Shown here: positions 40,323 to 49,381 of the stretch, one piece after another
Layout of the letters: every line of letters starts with the position of its first letter
Position numbering within the stretch: the first letter of the stretch is position 1
Assembly (NCBI RefSeq): GCF_016025525.2
Contig: NZ_JACSGR010000002.1
Location: forward strand, 124,001-188,000
Origin: Eikenella glucosivorans
Lineage (GTDB): Bacteria > Pseudomonadota > Gammaproteobacteria > Burkholderiales > Neisseriaceae
Length of the DNA stretch: 64,000 bases
Reading direction: 5' to 3'
Notes under the pieces: generated by a model
The model's input: the letters and a program-made list of their open reading frames with translations, nothing else
Databases searched by the model: none
Told to the model about the DNA's origin: nothing
Program-made: the position numbers and the translations under genes

Positions 40323-42683
40323 ATGCAATTTTCCTACTCCTGGCTGAAAACCCAAGCCAATCCCGATTTATCTGCCGACAAGCTGGAGCATCTTTTGACG
40401 ATGGCGGGCTTGGAGGTGGAAGAAGCCGAAACTGCCGCACCTGCGTTTACGGGCGTGGTGGTTGCAGAAGTGAAATCCGTTGAAAAACATCCGGATGCCG
40501 ACCGTTTGAATGTTACCCAAGTCGATGCGGGTACGGGCGAGTTGGTGCAGATTGTGTGCGGTGCGCCGAATGTGAAGGCGGGTATTAAAGTGCCGTGTTC
40601 GCTTCCCGGGGCGGTGTTGCCGGGTAATTTCAAAATCAAGCCGACCAAGATGCGCGGAGTAGTGTCGAACGGAATGTTGTGTTCGACCAATGAGTTGGGA
40701 CTGCCCGACGATGGTGTGGACGGTTTGCATATCCTGCCGGAAGATGCGCCGGTGGGGCAGAATTTGCGCGAATATCTGGATTTGGACGACACGGTATTCA
40801 CGCTGAAAATTACGCCGAACCGTGCCGACTGCCTGAGCATTAAAGGAATTGCCCGCGAAGTGTCCGCACTGACGCAATGTGCATTCGCGCCGGTTGCGAT
40901 TCAGACGACCTCTGCAAACAGCAGCAAAAAACAACCGGTTCGTATTGATGCGCCCGCCGACTGCGGCCGTTTTGTCAGCCGCGTGATTGAAAACGTAGAC
41001 GCGCGCGCCGCTACGCCGGATTGGATGAAACAGCGCTTGGAACGCAGCGGTATCCGCAGTATTTCCGCGCTGGTGGACATCGGCAATTATGTGATGCTGG
41101 AAATCGGGCAGCCCATGCACGTTTTCGATGCCGACAAACTTTCAGGTAGCCTGATCGTCCGCCGTGCCGTAAACGGCGAAACCTTGGCATGTCTGAACGA
41201 AAAAACCGTAACACTGGCCGACAACACGCTGGTGGTGGCCGACGAAAAAGGTGCGTTGAGCCTGGCCGGACTGATGGGCGGCGAAGCGAGCGCGGTTTCA
41301 GACGACACGAAAAATATTGTGTTGGAAGCAGCCTGGTTTGCGCCCGAAATCATTGCCGGCAAATCGCGCCGATACGGTTTCGGATCGGATTCGTCGTTCC
41401 GTTTCGAGCGCGGCGTGGATTACCGTTTGCAGGCGGATGCCATCGAACGCGCCACCGAATTGGTCTTGCAAATTTGCGGTGGTGCGGCGGGTGAAATGGT
41501 GGAGGCCTTGGGCGAATTGCCCGAGGCGAAGCAGGTCGAATTGCGTTTGGGTCGTCTGAAAACCGTGTTGGGCGTGGATATGGCTGCCGAACAGGTAGAA
41601 ACCGTTTTGCAGCACTTGGGTTTGCAGCCCGAAAAAACGGCTGAAGGCTTCCGCGTTACCGCGCCGAGCTTCCGTTTCGACATTGAAATCGAAGCCGACT
41701 TGATTGAAGAAATCGGCCGCGTTTACGGTTATGAGAATATCCCCGACGATTACACGTCAGGTCGTCTGAAAATGCTGGCGCTGCCCGAAACCCGCCGCCC
41801 GCGTTTTGCCGTTTACAACGAAATGGCGGCGCGCGGCTACCGCGAAGTGGTCAGCTATGCCTTTGTCGATGAGCAGTGGGAACACGATTTTGCCGCCAAT
41901 ACCGACCCCATCCGCCTGCAAAACCCGCTGGCGGCGCAGTATGCCGTGATGCGTTCCACGCTGATCGGCGGTTTGGTGGAAATCCTGCAAAACAACCTGA
42001 ACCGTAAGCAAAACCGCGTGCGCGTGTTTGAAATCGCCCGCGTGTTCAGCAAAGGTTCAGACGGCAGCTTTGTCCAAAACGAACGCATCGGCGGTCTGTG
42101 GTACGGCGCGGCCATGCCCGAACAATGGGGCGAAAAAACGCGCAATGCGGATTTCTACGACATCAAGGCAGATGTGGAAAGTCTGTTGAAAAACAATACA
42201 GTGGCGTTCGTCAAAACCGAACATCCCGCACTGCATCCCGGCCGTGCCGCCAATATCGTTTCAGATGGCCAAATTATCGGTTTTGTCGGCGAACTGCATC
42301 CGAAATGGCTGCAAAAACACGACCTGCCGCAAGCGCCGCTGGTGTTTGAAATTGATATGGCCGCCGTATTGGGACGCGAAAAAACGCGTTATCAGGCCGT
42401 ATCCAAATTCCAGGCGGCGCGCCGCGATTTGGCGTTTGTGGTGCCAGAAGCGGTAACGCATGATGCCCTGTTGGCGGTGCTGCTTGGGGTAAAAAGCCCG
42501 CTGATTCGGGAGATTACGCTGTTTGACGTGTATCGCGGTGTAGGGCTACCTGAAAATAGCAAGAGCATGGCGGTGAAGGTAATTTTGCAGGATGACGGGC
42601 AGACGCTGACGGAAGAGGCAGTAGAATCGGTGGTGGAGAAGCTGATTGCTGCCGCTCATTCAATTGGCGGGCAATTACGATAG
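40323..42683 (+). CDS. pheT: Phenylalanyl-tRNA synthetase beta subunit
   Basis: PheT (786 residues) binds tRNA-Phe and edits Tyr mischarging. The tRNA-binding OB domain with KHPDADRLNVTQVDAG and VCGAPNVK is at about residues 40-150. The B3/B4 editing domain contains FVSRVI and the B5 domain ITPNRADCLSIKGIAREV. GFGSDSSFRFERGVD and a C-terminal ferredoxin-like anticodon-binding domain (VSKFQAARRDLAFVVPE) complete it. Neisseria-type DUS occur at 40900-40911, 41297-41306, 41551-41560, 41759-41770 and 42056-42065; Eikenella DUS occur at 41141-41152 and, with one change, 42543-42554. The gene is a dialect mosaic. Confidence 0.97.
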   Translation: MQFSYSWLKTQANPDLSADKLEHLLTMAGLEVEEAETAAPAFTGVVVAEVKSVEKHPDADRLNVTQVDAGTGELVQIVCGAPNVKAGIKVPCSLPGAVLPGNFKIKPTKMRGVVSNGMLCSTNELGLPDDGVDGLHILPEDAPVGQNLREYLDLDDTVFTLKITPNRADCLSIKGIAREVSALTQCAFAPVAIQTTSANSSKKQPVRIDAPADCGRFVSRVIENVDARAATPDWMKQRLERSGIRSISALVDIGNYVMLEIGQPMHVFDADKLSGSLIVRRAVNGETLACLNEKTVTLADNTLVVADEKGALSLAGLMGGEASAVSDDTKNIVLEAAWFAPEIIAGKSRRYGFGSDSSFRFERGVDYRLQADAIERATELVLQICGGAAGEMVEALGELPEAKQVELRLGRLKTVLGVDMAAEQVETVLQHLGLQPEKTAEGFRVTAPSFRFDIEIEADLIEEIGRVYGYENIPDDYTSGRLKMLALPETRRPRFAVYNEMAARGYREVVSYAFVDEQWEHDFAANTDPIRLQNPLAAQYAVMRSTLIGGLVEILQNNLNRKQNRVRVFEIARVFSKGSDGSFVQNERIGGLWYGAAMPEQWGEKTRNADFYDIKADVESLLKNNTVAFVKTEHPALHPGRAANIVSDGQIIGFVGELHPKWLQKHDLPQAPLVFEIDMAAVLGREKTRYQAVSKFQAARRDLAFVVPEAVTHDALLAVLLGVKSPLIREITLFDVYRGVGLPENSKSMAVKVILQDDGQTLTEEAVESVVEKLIAAAHSIGGQLR

Positions 42684-42701
42684 GAATATGGAAGTAGAAG
42701 G

Positions 42702-42732
42702 ACGGGCTACTCAATAGAGTAGCCCGTTTAAT
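42702..42732 (+). terminator. pheT terminator, no DUS
   Basis: ACGGGCTACTC and GAGTAGCCCGT form an 11-bp stem with loop AATA, followed by TTTAATTT. Unlike most terminators here it is not built from DUS. Confidence 0.75.
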
Positions 42733-42752
42733 TTGGAAGAGATCGCTAAGGA

Positions 42753-43181
42753 TTAACGGCTGGATAATGTGCAATCAGCAGATGAGCGGCTTTGAGCGGC
42801 AGCTACGTTTTTACATTCATACACAGTACCAGCAGCAGTTATATAAAGCGATTTAGTGAAATTGCGCTGACGCGGTTGAACGTAGACAAAGTAGTCATTG
42901 ATATTGGTGTTGCCTGCAATAAAAGTATATCTACTATTTGCATCACTATTTTGGGCACTAATTAATCTAGTTAAGCCAGGAATACTGTAATTACCATTGT
43001 TGAGCAGCTTATTGCGTCTCATCTGTGAAACTATATCCACTAGATTATTTTTGGCAGCAGCTAAATGGGTTTTTTCAACATGTGATTGATAGGATGGTAG
43101 GGCAATTGCGGCTAATATGCCGATAATTGCTACTACGACCATTACCTCTAATAATGAGAAGCCACTGGTTTGAGTTTTCAT
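42753..43181 (-). CDS. pilX: Type IV minor pilin, PilX/PilE-like
   Basis: A 142-residue type IV prepilin. The leader MKTQTSG ends at Gly7, followed by mature FSLLEVMVVVAIIGILAAIALPSYQ with Glu at +5. The C-terminal domain has a cysteine pair (YECKN...ADCTL) that would form the D-region disulfide loop. It is the last gene of the cluster dnaB-pilH-pilI-pilJ-pilK-pilX, the position PilX (or PilL) has in Neisseria, where it affects aggregation, adhesion or fibre assembly. The exact name is by position. The start at 43181 is chosen for the leader peptide. Confidence 0.8.
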   Translation of the reverse strand: MKTQTSGFSLLEVMVVVAIIGILAAIALPSYQSHVEKTHLAAAKNNLVDIVSQMRRNKLLNNGNYSIPGLTRLISAQNSDANSRYTFIAGNTNINDYFVYVQPRQRNFTKSLYITAAGTVYECKNVAAAQSRSSADCTLSSR

Positions 43182-43197
43182 TTTAAAATCCAGGTTA

Positions 43198-43716
43198 TTA
43201 TCGACCAGAGTATTCTGCATATGATTGCAGAGTGACAACAGTATTTTCATTGGCACCCCAAGCGCGTGCGGTTACACGGAATACGTGGGCATATCGGGAG
43301 TCTGCTGTTTCACCCAATCGTTCTATCATATAGCAAGCATTGTTAATATTTTTTGTGCCAGTATTTAGGCAACGGCGTCCTTTGCCGCTTTCATTTAAGT
43401 TTACATCGTCAGCGCGTTTCCAAACAGGTGTTGTTGCAGACGCTTTTTCTCCACAGATACCGTCCTCACATTTTGTACCATTAACGACCTTATCAAAAGC
43501 TTGGTTTTGTACCTCAACGATGCGTTGTTCACCAGCCCTAAGCGCTTGCTCAGCAAGTGAGAAAGCATACTTTCTATCCGCTTCGTTTGAGCTGATGCGC
43601 ATTTCGGTATTGGTAGATTGCATACTGGCAACCACGATCAATGCAATCACCAGCATCATGATCAATACAATGAATAAGGTATAACCTTGATTCTTTTTTA
43701 GGATTGATTGGCGCAT
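43198..43716 (-). CDS. pilK: Type IV minor pilin, PilK/PilX_N-like
   Basis: A 172-residue prepilin-like protein with an N-terminal leader ending in KKNQG, cut before YTLFIVLIMMLVIALIVVASMQ. The +5 position is Ile, not Glu, as in GspK/PilK tip pilins. AEQALRAGEQRI after the helix is typical of the PilX N-terminal family. A cysteine-containing loop (KCEDGICGE) follows. It overlaps the end of pilJ by 19 bases and has an AGGAGG site six bases before its ATG. It probably belongs to the initiating tip complex of the pilus. Confidence 0.82.
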   Translation of the reverse strand: MRQSILKKNQGYTLFIVLIMMLVIALIVVASMQSTNTEMRISSNEADRKYAFSLAEQALRAGEQRIVEVQNQAFDKVVNGTKCEDGICGEKASATTPVWKRADDVNLNESGKGRRCLNTGTKNINNACYMIERLGETADSRYAHVFRVTARAWGANENTVVTLQSYAEYSGR

Positions 43717-44777
43717 ACGTTTCCTCCTCGGACATTGGCGCGAATTAAATACTGGGTAACAGAACCATAAGTCTTTTGGTTCTCGGTAAGTTGTAATCGA
43801 ACCTCAATAATTGCTGGCAACATAGAAATACGAGGCAGGTTAGCTAAAGTTGAGCGATTGTTCGAGAAAGTAACATCCGTACTGGAGTTATCACAACCTG
43901 CATAAAGTTGGTTTACCTGCATGCTTTGGATGTTAGAAGCCATTAGTTGGGGGTTACTCCATGTTCCATTGGTGTTAAGTGTGAAACGATAAAGTGCATC
44001 GGTTGTGTTAGCGTTAGGGATACGGCCAATAGCATAAGCGACGCTTTGGACTTGTGATAAGGTAGTTTGCGGGAGGTAGAATGAGTCAGCTGAGCTAAAA
44101 TTTGAAACTAGAGATCCACCGAATGAATTGTTGACAGTAATACGTTTCCGGTTGGTATCAATATTTAAACTGCTACCATTACCAATATACATACGAGTAC
44201 ATGAAGACAGTGCAATTGGACCATTATTTGCTGCGGTATTCAGCAATTCTTGAGGCACATCAGTAGCGATATGCATTCCTGTTCCATTAGTAATAGGAGC
44301 TAAATGCTGGCCATAGGTAAAAACCAATACAGGAGAATTAGTTGTTGTCTGGAATCCTGCTGCATTTAAAACACGTCTTGCATCATCATTACTCATGACA
44401 CTAATGCCGCTATAATCTGGATCATTAAGTATCAGCTTTACACCTGTTCTAGCGGAGTGAAATCCTGTATTTGAATTGGGTGATACAGGCATTTGTTTAT
44501 TTAACAAATTACCCATATTAAAACAGCCAAATGAGCCGGCCATTTGAGCATCTCGTAGCAATAGTTCGGAAGCATTACGCAAATCTTGTTGAGCAGCTAA
44601 ACGATTCTCCGAGGCATTGCGCATATTACTGGTGATGCCATAAGTAACACCAATAGCTAATAATACAACGAGAGCCAAAGCGCTAGCAACCATGAATTCA
44701 ATCAGTGTAAAGCCAGAAGGTTTTACTATGGAGGGATAGATTTTTTTCTTAAACATCAAATTGGTATGAATTTGCAT
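43698..44777 (-). CDS. pilJ: Type IV minor pilin, PilJ/PilW-like
   Basis: A 359-residue prepilin. After a 21-residue basic leader (ending KPSG), mature FTLIEFMVASALALVVLLAIG follows with Glu at +5. The large globular domain with QDLRNASELLLRDAQMAGSFGC at its start matches the PilW family (PilJ in Neisseria). A Cys-rich surface and SVTQYLIRANVRGGNVC form the end. It lies four bases downstream of pilI and overlaps pilK. The AT content is higher than that of dnaB. It is part of the tip-initiating minor pilin complex. Confidence 0.85.
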   Translation of the reverse strand: MQIHTNLMFKKKIYPSIVKPSGFTLIEFMVASALALVVLLAIGVTYGITSNMRNASENRLAAQQDLRNASELLLRDAQMAGSFGCFNMGNLLNKQMPVSPNSNTGFHSARTGVKLILNDPDYSGISVMSNDDARRVLNAAGFQTTTNSPVLVFTYGQHLAPITNGTGMHIATDVPQELLNTAANNGPIALSSCTRMYIGNGSSLNIDTNRKRITVNNSFGGSLVSNFSSADSFYLPQTTLSQVQSVAYAIGRIPNANTTDALYRFTLNTNGTWSNPQLMASNIQSMQVNQLYAGCDNSSTDVTFSNNRSTLANLPRISMLPAIIEVRLQLTENQKTYGSVTQYLIRANVRGGNVCANQS

Positions 44778-44782
44778 GGTAT

Positions 44783-45340
44783 TTAGTCTCCTACAACGGC
44801 GCTGTAGCTATATTTAAAACTATCGCTGCTCCCATTGCTTTCTGTCCATTCAACATTAATAGTTGTTGTATTATTTTTGCTCTGAATACTATAAGAGATG
44901 GCGGTGGCATTAGGTAAAGCATTTTGTAGTTCTGTTGTAAAGGCCTGAGTATGGCAGGTAGCTAGTGCTGTATTGCTTACACCATTGTTTTTATCTGATT
45001 TACCACATACTGGAATATCTGAAGGAGAGGTAGTGACATTAATAGTCCGAGAAGCAGTATTGTAGCGGGTATAGCTTAACTTAGTCTGGGCAGCACTGAT
45101 AGAGCCTACATTGCTGATGGTATCGGGATTACTCAGCATGCCCGCAGAGAGGTTTTGCACGGCTTGTGCAACACGGGTTTGCATTTCGGCTTCACGTACA
45201 TTACTGACAGATTTCAGCTGCGCTAGCATCAATGCCATAATGCCGAAAGCCATGATAAATACAGAGACTAATACTTCAAGGAGGGTACTCCCTTGTGTTA
45301 GGCGAACTATTGGCAACATTGATTTATTTTTATAAATCAT
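44783..45340 (-). CDS. pilI: Type IV minor pilin, PilI/PilV-like
   Basis: A 185-residue prepilin. The leader MIYKNKSMLPIVRLTQG is followed by STLLEVLVSVFIMAFGIMALMLAQ with Glu at +5, the PilV-family pattern. The start at 45340 is selected over 45379 because AAGGA lies eight bases upstream and the longer frame overlaps the previous gene. Two cysteines (VCGKS, TCHTQ) may form a disulfide. It corresponds to PilI in Neisseria by order. Confidence 0.85.
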   Translation of the reverse strand: MIYKNKSMLPIVRLTQGSTLLEVLVSVFIMAFGIMALMLAQLKSVSNVREAEMQTRVAQAVQNLSAGMLSNPDTISNVGSISAAQTKLSYTRYNTASRTINVTTSPSDIPVCGKSDKNNGVSNTALATCHTQAFTTELQNALPNATAISYSIQSKNNTTTINVEWTESNGSSDSFKYSYSAVVGD

Positions 45341-45366
45341 TATGAAAATCCTTTTAAGTTTAATTT

Positions 45367-46044
45367 TTAGAGCGCGCAAAGATTTTTATAGTTAGCTGCT
45401 TGAAGGTTGCTGAAATCAGTAGGTGATATAGAAGAATTACAAGGAATGACACGACCGCTTGGTGCAATAAGAGCCATACGAACCCGTTTGCCATCATTGG
45501 CAGAAATCCTAACATAATTATTGGTATAACTGTATGCCATATTTCCATTATTATCTATAGCATAGCCAAAAGATCCATTAGGTTGGAAAATAAAACGATA
45601 TTTATTGTTGGCATCGGTGTTTAAATTGAGATTGATATTTAAAGTATTAATTTGAATATCATCCCTATCTATCAGAACAGAACGCAGGTCAATATCACCT
45701 TTGCTACCCTGTGTAATACTACTTTGGTAGTTGTTATCGCTGTTTCTATCTACAAAGGATAAAAGAGAGTTACCATTTTTATCGCAACCATTATCTGGTT
45801 TGCCATCAGACTTTAAAATAATTCCACCACAAATCAGGACTGGTTCGTTTCTCCGCACAGCTTCTGCCCGGGCGAATCGGAAAGCAGTCGTTACTTGAGT
45901 AATTCTATTACCCAGCCTCTGATTGGCAATAAAATTACTCATGCTGGGCATAGCAATGGTGGCCATAATCCCGATCAGGGTTACGGTAATCATCAGTTCT
46001 ATCAGGGTAAAGCCTTGGGTGTTTTGTCGTGTCTTCATGGCCAT
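45367..46044 (-). CDS. pilH: Type IV minor pilin, PilH/FimT-like
   Basis: A 225-residue prepilin of the FimT/GspH class: leader MAMKTRQNTQG, then FTLIELMITVTLIGIMATIAMPSMSNFI with Glu at +5. ITQVTTAFRFARAEAVRRNEPVLIC is the GspH/FimT signature, and the C-terminal part has PSGRVIPCNSS. It is the first pilin gene, 55 bases downstream of dnaB. FimT-type pilins can bind DNA and help transformation in some species; that role here is inference. The start could also be the ATG at 46038. Confidence 0.87.
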   Translation of the reverse strand: MAMKTRQNTQGFTLIELMITVTLIGIMATIAMPSMSNFIANQRLGNRITQVTTAFRFARAEAVRRNEPVLICGGIILKSDGKPDNGCDKNGNSLLSFVDRNSDNNYQSSITQGSKGDIDLRSVLIDRDDIQINTLNINLNLNTDANNKYRFIFQPNGSFGYAIDNNGNMAYSYTNNYVRISANDGKRVRMALIAPSGRVIPCNSSISPTDFSNLQAANYKNLCAL

Positions 46045-46099
46045 CACTTTTAAATGGGATAAGGGCACTGAAAAGGTGGGCAAGCCGGAAGGATTGTTC

Positions 46100-47491
46100 T
46101 TATTCTTCAGTAAAATAAGTATGCCCGCTGTGTACGGCATTGTCAAATTTGCTAAATTCGCCGGTAAACACCAGAGGGATTTTCCCGGTGGGGCCGTTAC
46201 GGTGTTTGCCGATGATGCATTCAGCCAAGCCTTTTTTGTCGGTATCGGGGTGGTAGTACTCATCGCGATACATAAACATAATCAGGTCGGCATCTTGTTC
46301 GATGGCGCCGGATTCCCGCAAGTCTGACATCATGGGGCGCTTGTCGGTGCGCGATTCTACGGTACGCGACAGCTGGGAGAGGGCGATAATCGGGATATTC
46401 AATTCCCTAGCCAACGATTTCAGCGAGCGGGAGATTTCTCCCAATTCTGCCGCACGGTTGCTGCTGTTGTGGCCGCCGTTTCCGCTCATGAGCTGTAGGT
46501 AGTCAATCACCACTAAACCCAAATTGCCTTTCCTTCTTGCTAACCGGCGCACGCGCGCGCGGACTTCCAGCGAATTCAAGGCAGGAGTCTCGTCGATAAA
46601 AATGGGGGCATCCGATAGTTTGTGCAAAGCTTCATTGAGCCTAGCCCAATGTTCGTCTTGCAATTGACCGGTTTTGAGTAGGCTCTGGTCCAGCCTCCCA
46701 ACCGAACCGAGCATACGCATTACCAGTTGCACGCCGCCCATTTCCATCGAGAAGATGGCAACGGGCAGGTGCGTACTGATAGCGACGTTTTCCGCGATAT
46801 TCAATGAAAATGCGGTTTTCCCCATTGCCGGTCGCCCAGCCACGATGATGAGGTCGCCACCGTGCAAACCGGCTATTTTTTTATCCAGATCGATGAAGCC
46901 GGTTGGAATGCCGGTTACATCGTCTTTATTTTCCCTTGAGTAAGCCTTGTCGATTTTGGCGATGGCTTCTTTCAGCATGGCAGGCATCTCTAAAAATTCG
47001 TGCTGCACTCTGCTGGTGCTTTCGGCGATTTTAAAGATTTTGGCTTCCGCCTCGTCTAACATTTGTTTGACATCTCTGCCTTGCGGATTGTAAGCATTCC
47101 TAGCAATCTCTGTGCCAGCTTGTGCGAGCTGGCGCATGATGGAGCGGCTGCGTACGATTTCGGCGTAGCGGGCGATGTTGATGGCGGAGGCGGTATTTTG
47201 TGCCAAATCCACCAGATAGCCGAAGCCGCCGGCTTCTTCCAGTACTTCTTCGCGCTGCAGCACTTCTTCCACGGTGATGGTGTCGGCGGGGCGGTTGCGC
47301 TCGGCCAGATGGGCGATGGCGCGGAAAATCAGCCGGTGTTCGTAGCGGTAGAAGTCTTCTTCGGACACGGTGCCGGCGATGCGGTCCCAGGCGGAGGAGT
47401 CTACCATCAGCCCGCCCAGCACCGATTGTTCGGCTTCCATGGAGTGGGGTGGCAGGGCAAGGCTTTCGTTGGTTTGGTCTTGGATGTCCAT
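46100..47491 (-). CDS. dnaB: Replicative DNA helicase DnaB
   Basis: DnaB unwinds DNA at the replication fork. The 463-residue protein has the N-terminal DnaB domain (PPHSMEAEQSVLGGLMVDSSAWDRIAG) and a linker. The RecA-like domain has Walker A AGRPAMGKTAF, Walker B LVVIDYLQLM and the DNA-binding and C-terminal stretch LSQLSRTVESRTDKRPMMSDLRESGAIEQDADLIMF. No intein is present. It heads the minor-pilin operon, the same linkage as in Neisseria. The first GC-rich part contrasts with the AT-rich pilin genes that follow. Confidence 0.97.
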   Translation of the reverse strand: MDIQDQTNESLALPPHSMEAEQSVLGGLMVDSSAWDRIAGTVSEEDFYRYEHRLIFRAIAHLAERNRPADTITVEEVLQREEVLEEAGGFGYLVDLAQNTASAINIARYAEIVRSRSIMRQLAQAGTEIARNAYNPQGRDVKQMLDEAEAKIFKIAESTSRVQHEFLEMPAMLKEAIAKIDKAYSRENKDDVTGIPTGFIDLDKKIAGLHGGDLIIVAGRPAMGKTAFSLNIAENVAISTHLPVAIFSMEMGGVQLVMRMLGSVGRLDQSLLKTGQLQDEHWARLNEALHKLSDAPIFIDETPALNSLEVRARVRRLARRKGNLGLVVIDYLQLMSGNGGHNSSNRAAELGEISRSLKSLARELNIPIIALSQLSRTVESRTDKRPMMSDLRESGAIEQDADLIMFMYRDEYYHPDTDKKGLAECIIGKHRNGPTGKIPLVFTGEFSKFDNAVHSGHTYFTEE

Positions 47492-47608
47492 AATGCTTTG
47501 TTGCTGCAGGGAAGAGGCTATCTGAAAAACGGAAGGCGTTTAACGCGGGTTTGGGCGCCCGGCCTGCGCTGTGGAAAGAGTTGGATTGGGGCGGACTGCC
47601 TAACAATG

Positions 47609-47651
47609 AGGCTACCTGAAAAATGCATCCGCTTATTTTCAGGTAGCCTCG
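47609..47651 (-). terminator. DUS hairpin after rhlE
   Basis: GAGGCTACCTGAAAA and TTTTCAGGTAGCCTC around a 13-base loop, about 75 bases past the rhlE stop on the minus strand and upstream of dnaB. Confidence 0.65.
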
Positions 47652-47726
47652 GATGCGTACGCAGCCCGGCTAAACAGACTGACAAACTCCGTCACTTTTG
47701 GCGCTGGCACGCGGGTAGGAGGGTGT

Positions 47727-49121
47727 TTACTCGGCGCCGTAGTTCGGCTGTACCAGCGCGCACACCGGCCGGTGGCGGCGGCTGCGGTGGCGGCGGCCGG
47801 GGATGCGGCCGCATTCCTGCGCTGGGCTGTTGTCGGGGGTATGGCGGGCGGCACTGCGGCTGCGGCGTTCGTTGCCAGGTTCGGGTTTGCCGCCGGTGCG
47901 GCGGCCGGCGCGCGGTTCGCGGGCGGGTTCACGTTCGGCTGCCGGGCGGCCGTCCTCCTGCTGGCGCTGCCACCAACGTGGTTCGAAGCCTTCAATCCGC
48001 TCCACCGGCAGGTCTTGACCGATGAGTTCTTTAATGGCTTCGAACATTTTCTGTTCGTCTTCGTCCATCAGCGAGATGGCCACGCCCTCGGCGCCGGCGC
48101 GGCCGGTGCGGCCGATGCGGTGCACGTAATCTTCGGCCTGGGTGGGCATTTCGTAGTTGATCACGAAAGGCAGTTCGGCAATGTCCAGCCCGCGTGCGGC
48201 CACGTCGGTGGCCACCAGCACGCGCAGTTCGCCGGCCTTGAAGGCGTTGAGCGTTTCCAGGCGGGTTTGCTGCGATTTGTCGCCGTGAATGGGGGCGACG
48301 CTGAGGCCGCGCCGCTTCAAATCGCGCGCCACCTGGTCGACGCTCTGCTTGGTTTTGCAGAACACGATGACTTGGTTGATGTGCAAATCCACAATCAACC
48401 GTTCCAGCAGGTTGCGCTTTTGCGCGGTGTCGATGGCGATGATGTGCTGCTCGACGCTGGCGCTGGTGGTGTTTTGCGGAGTGGTTTGCACTTGCTCGGG
48501 CTGGTGCATGAAATCCTGTGCCAACTTGCGGATGGGTGGGGAGAAGGTGGCGGAAAACAGCAGGGTTTGGCGCTGTTTGGGCAGCATCTGCATGATGCGG
48601 CGGATGTCGTCGATGAAGCCCATGTCGAGCATGCGGTCGGCTTCGTCGAGCACCACGATTTCCACTTTATCGAGCCGGATGTTTTTCTGCTGCACATGGT
48701 CGAGCAGGCGGCCGACGGTGGCCACCACGATTTCGCAGCCGCGCCGCAGGTCGGCGGTTTGTTTGTCCATATTCATGCCGCCGAACAATACGGTGTGGCG
48801 CAGGGGCAGGTGTTTGATGTAGGCGGCGGTGTTTTGGTCGATTTGGTCGGCCAGCTCGCGGGTGGGGGTAAGCACGAGCATGCGCACGGGGTGCATGGCG
48901 GGCGAGGTGCTGGCGGTGGCGTAGCGGCGCAGGCGCTCCAAGCTGGGCAGCATGAAGGCGGCGGTTTTGCCGGTGCCGGTTTGGGCGGCGGCCAATAAGT
49001 CGTGGCCGGCCAGCACTTTGGGGATGGCGGCGGTTTGGATGGCGGTGGGCTGTTCGTAGCCTTGTTCGGCTAGGGCGGCGGTGATTTCGGCCGACAGTCC
49101 GAGGTTGGTGAAGGGGTTCAT
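47727..49121 (-). CDS. rhlE: DEAD-box RNA helicase RhlE
   Basis: A 464-residue DEAD-box helicase for RNA remodelling, probably ribosome assembly or decay. The Q motif region (GYEQPTAIQTAAIP) is followed by AQTGTGKTAAF, PTRELADQI, DEADRMLDMGF, SATFS, ATDVAARGLDI and HRIGRTGRAG. The C-terminal tail (from about residue 385) is Arg/Pro/Gly-rich and basic, as in RhlE. The ATG at 49121 has GGAG upstream; 37 earlier in-frame residues are not family-like. Confidence 0.93.
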   Translation of the reverse strand: MNPFTNLGLSAEITAALAEQGYEQPTAIQTAAIPKVLAGHDLLAAAQTGTGKTAAFMLPSLERLRRYATASTSPAMHPVRMLVLTPTRELADQIDQNTAAYIKHLPLRHTVLFGGMNMDKQTADLRRGCEIVVATVGRLLDHVQQKNIRLDKVEIVVLDEADRMLDMGFIDDIRRIMQMLPKQRQTLLFSATFSPPIRKLAQDFMHQPEQVQTTPQNTTSASVEQHIIAIDTAQKRNLLERLIVDLHINQVIVFCKTKQSVDQVARDLKRRGLSVAPIHGDKSQQTRLETLNAFKAGELRVLVATDVAARGLDIAELPFVINYEMPTQAEDYVHRIGRTGRAGAEGVAISLMDEDEQKMFEAIKELIGQDLPVERIEGFEPRWWQRQQEDGRPAAEREPAREPRAGRRTGGKPEPGNERRSRSAARHTPDNSPAQECGRIPGRRHRSRRHRPVCALVQPNYGAE

Positions 49122-49381
49122 ATTGGCTCCATGTGGCCGTTGCGGTGGGTGGCGGCAGCGGCGGGGAATGGGGAAACGATGCAGGCAGCGGGTTGGGCGG
49201 GCGGTTTGTGTGCCGTATTGGCCATATGCCAACAGGCTACCTGAAAAAGGCGCAATGCGTTCGAAAGGGCTGTATTTTGCCTGAAAAAAGGATTTTCAGG
49301 TAGCCTGGCGGCTGCCGGTTTCCGTCTTCGGCTATTGTTTCGAACGGCGCTTCAACCCGACGATGGGCGGTGAGGCTAGGG

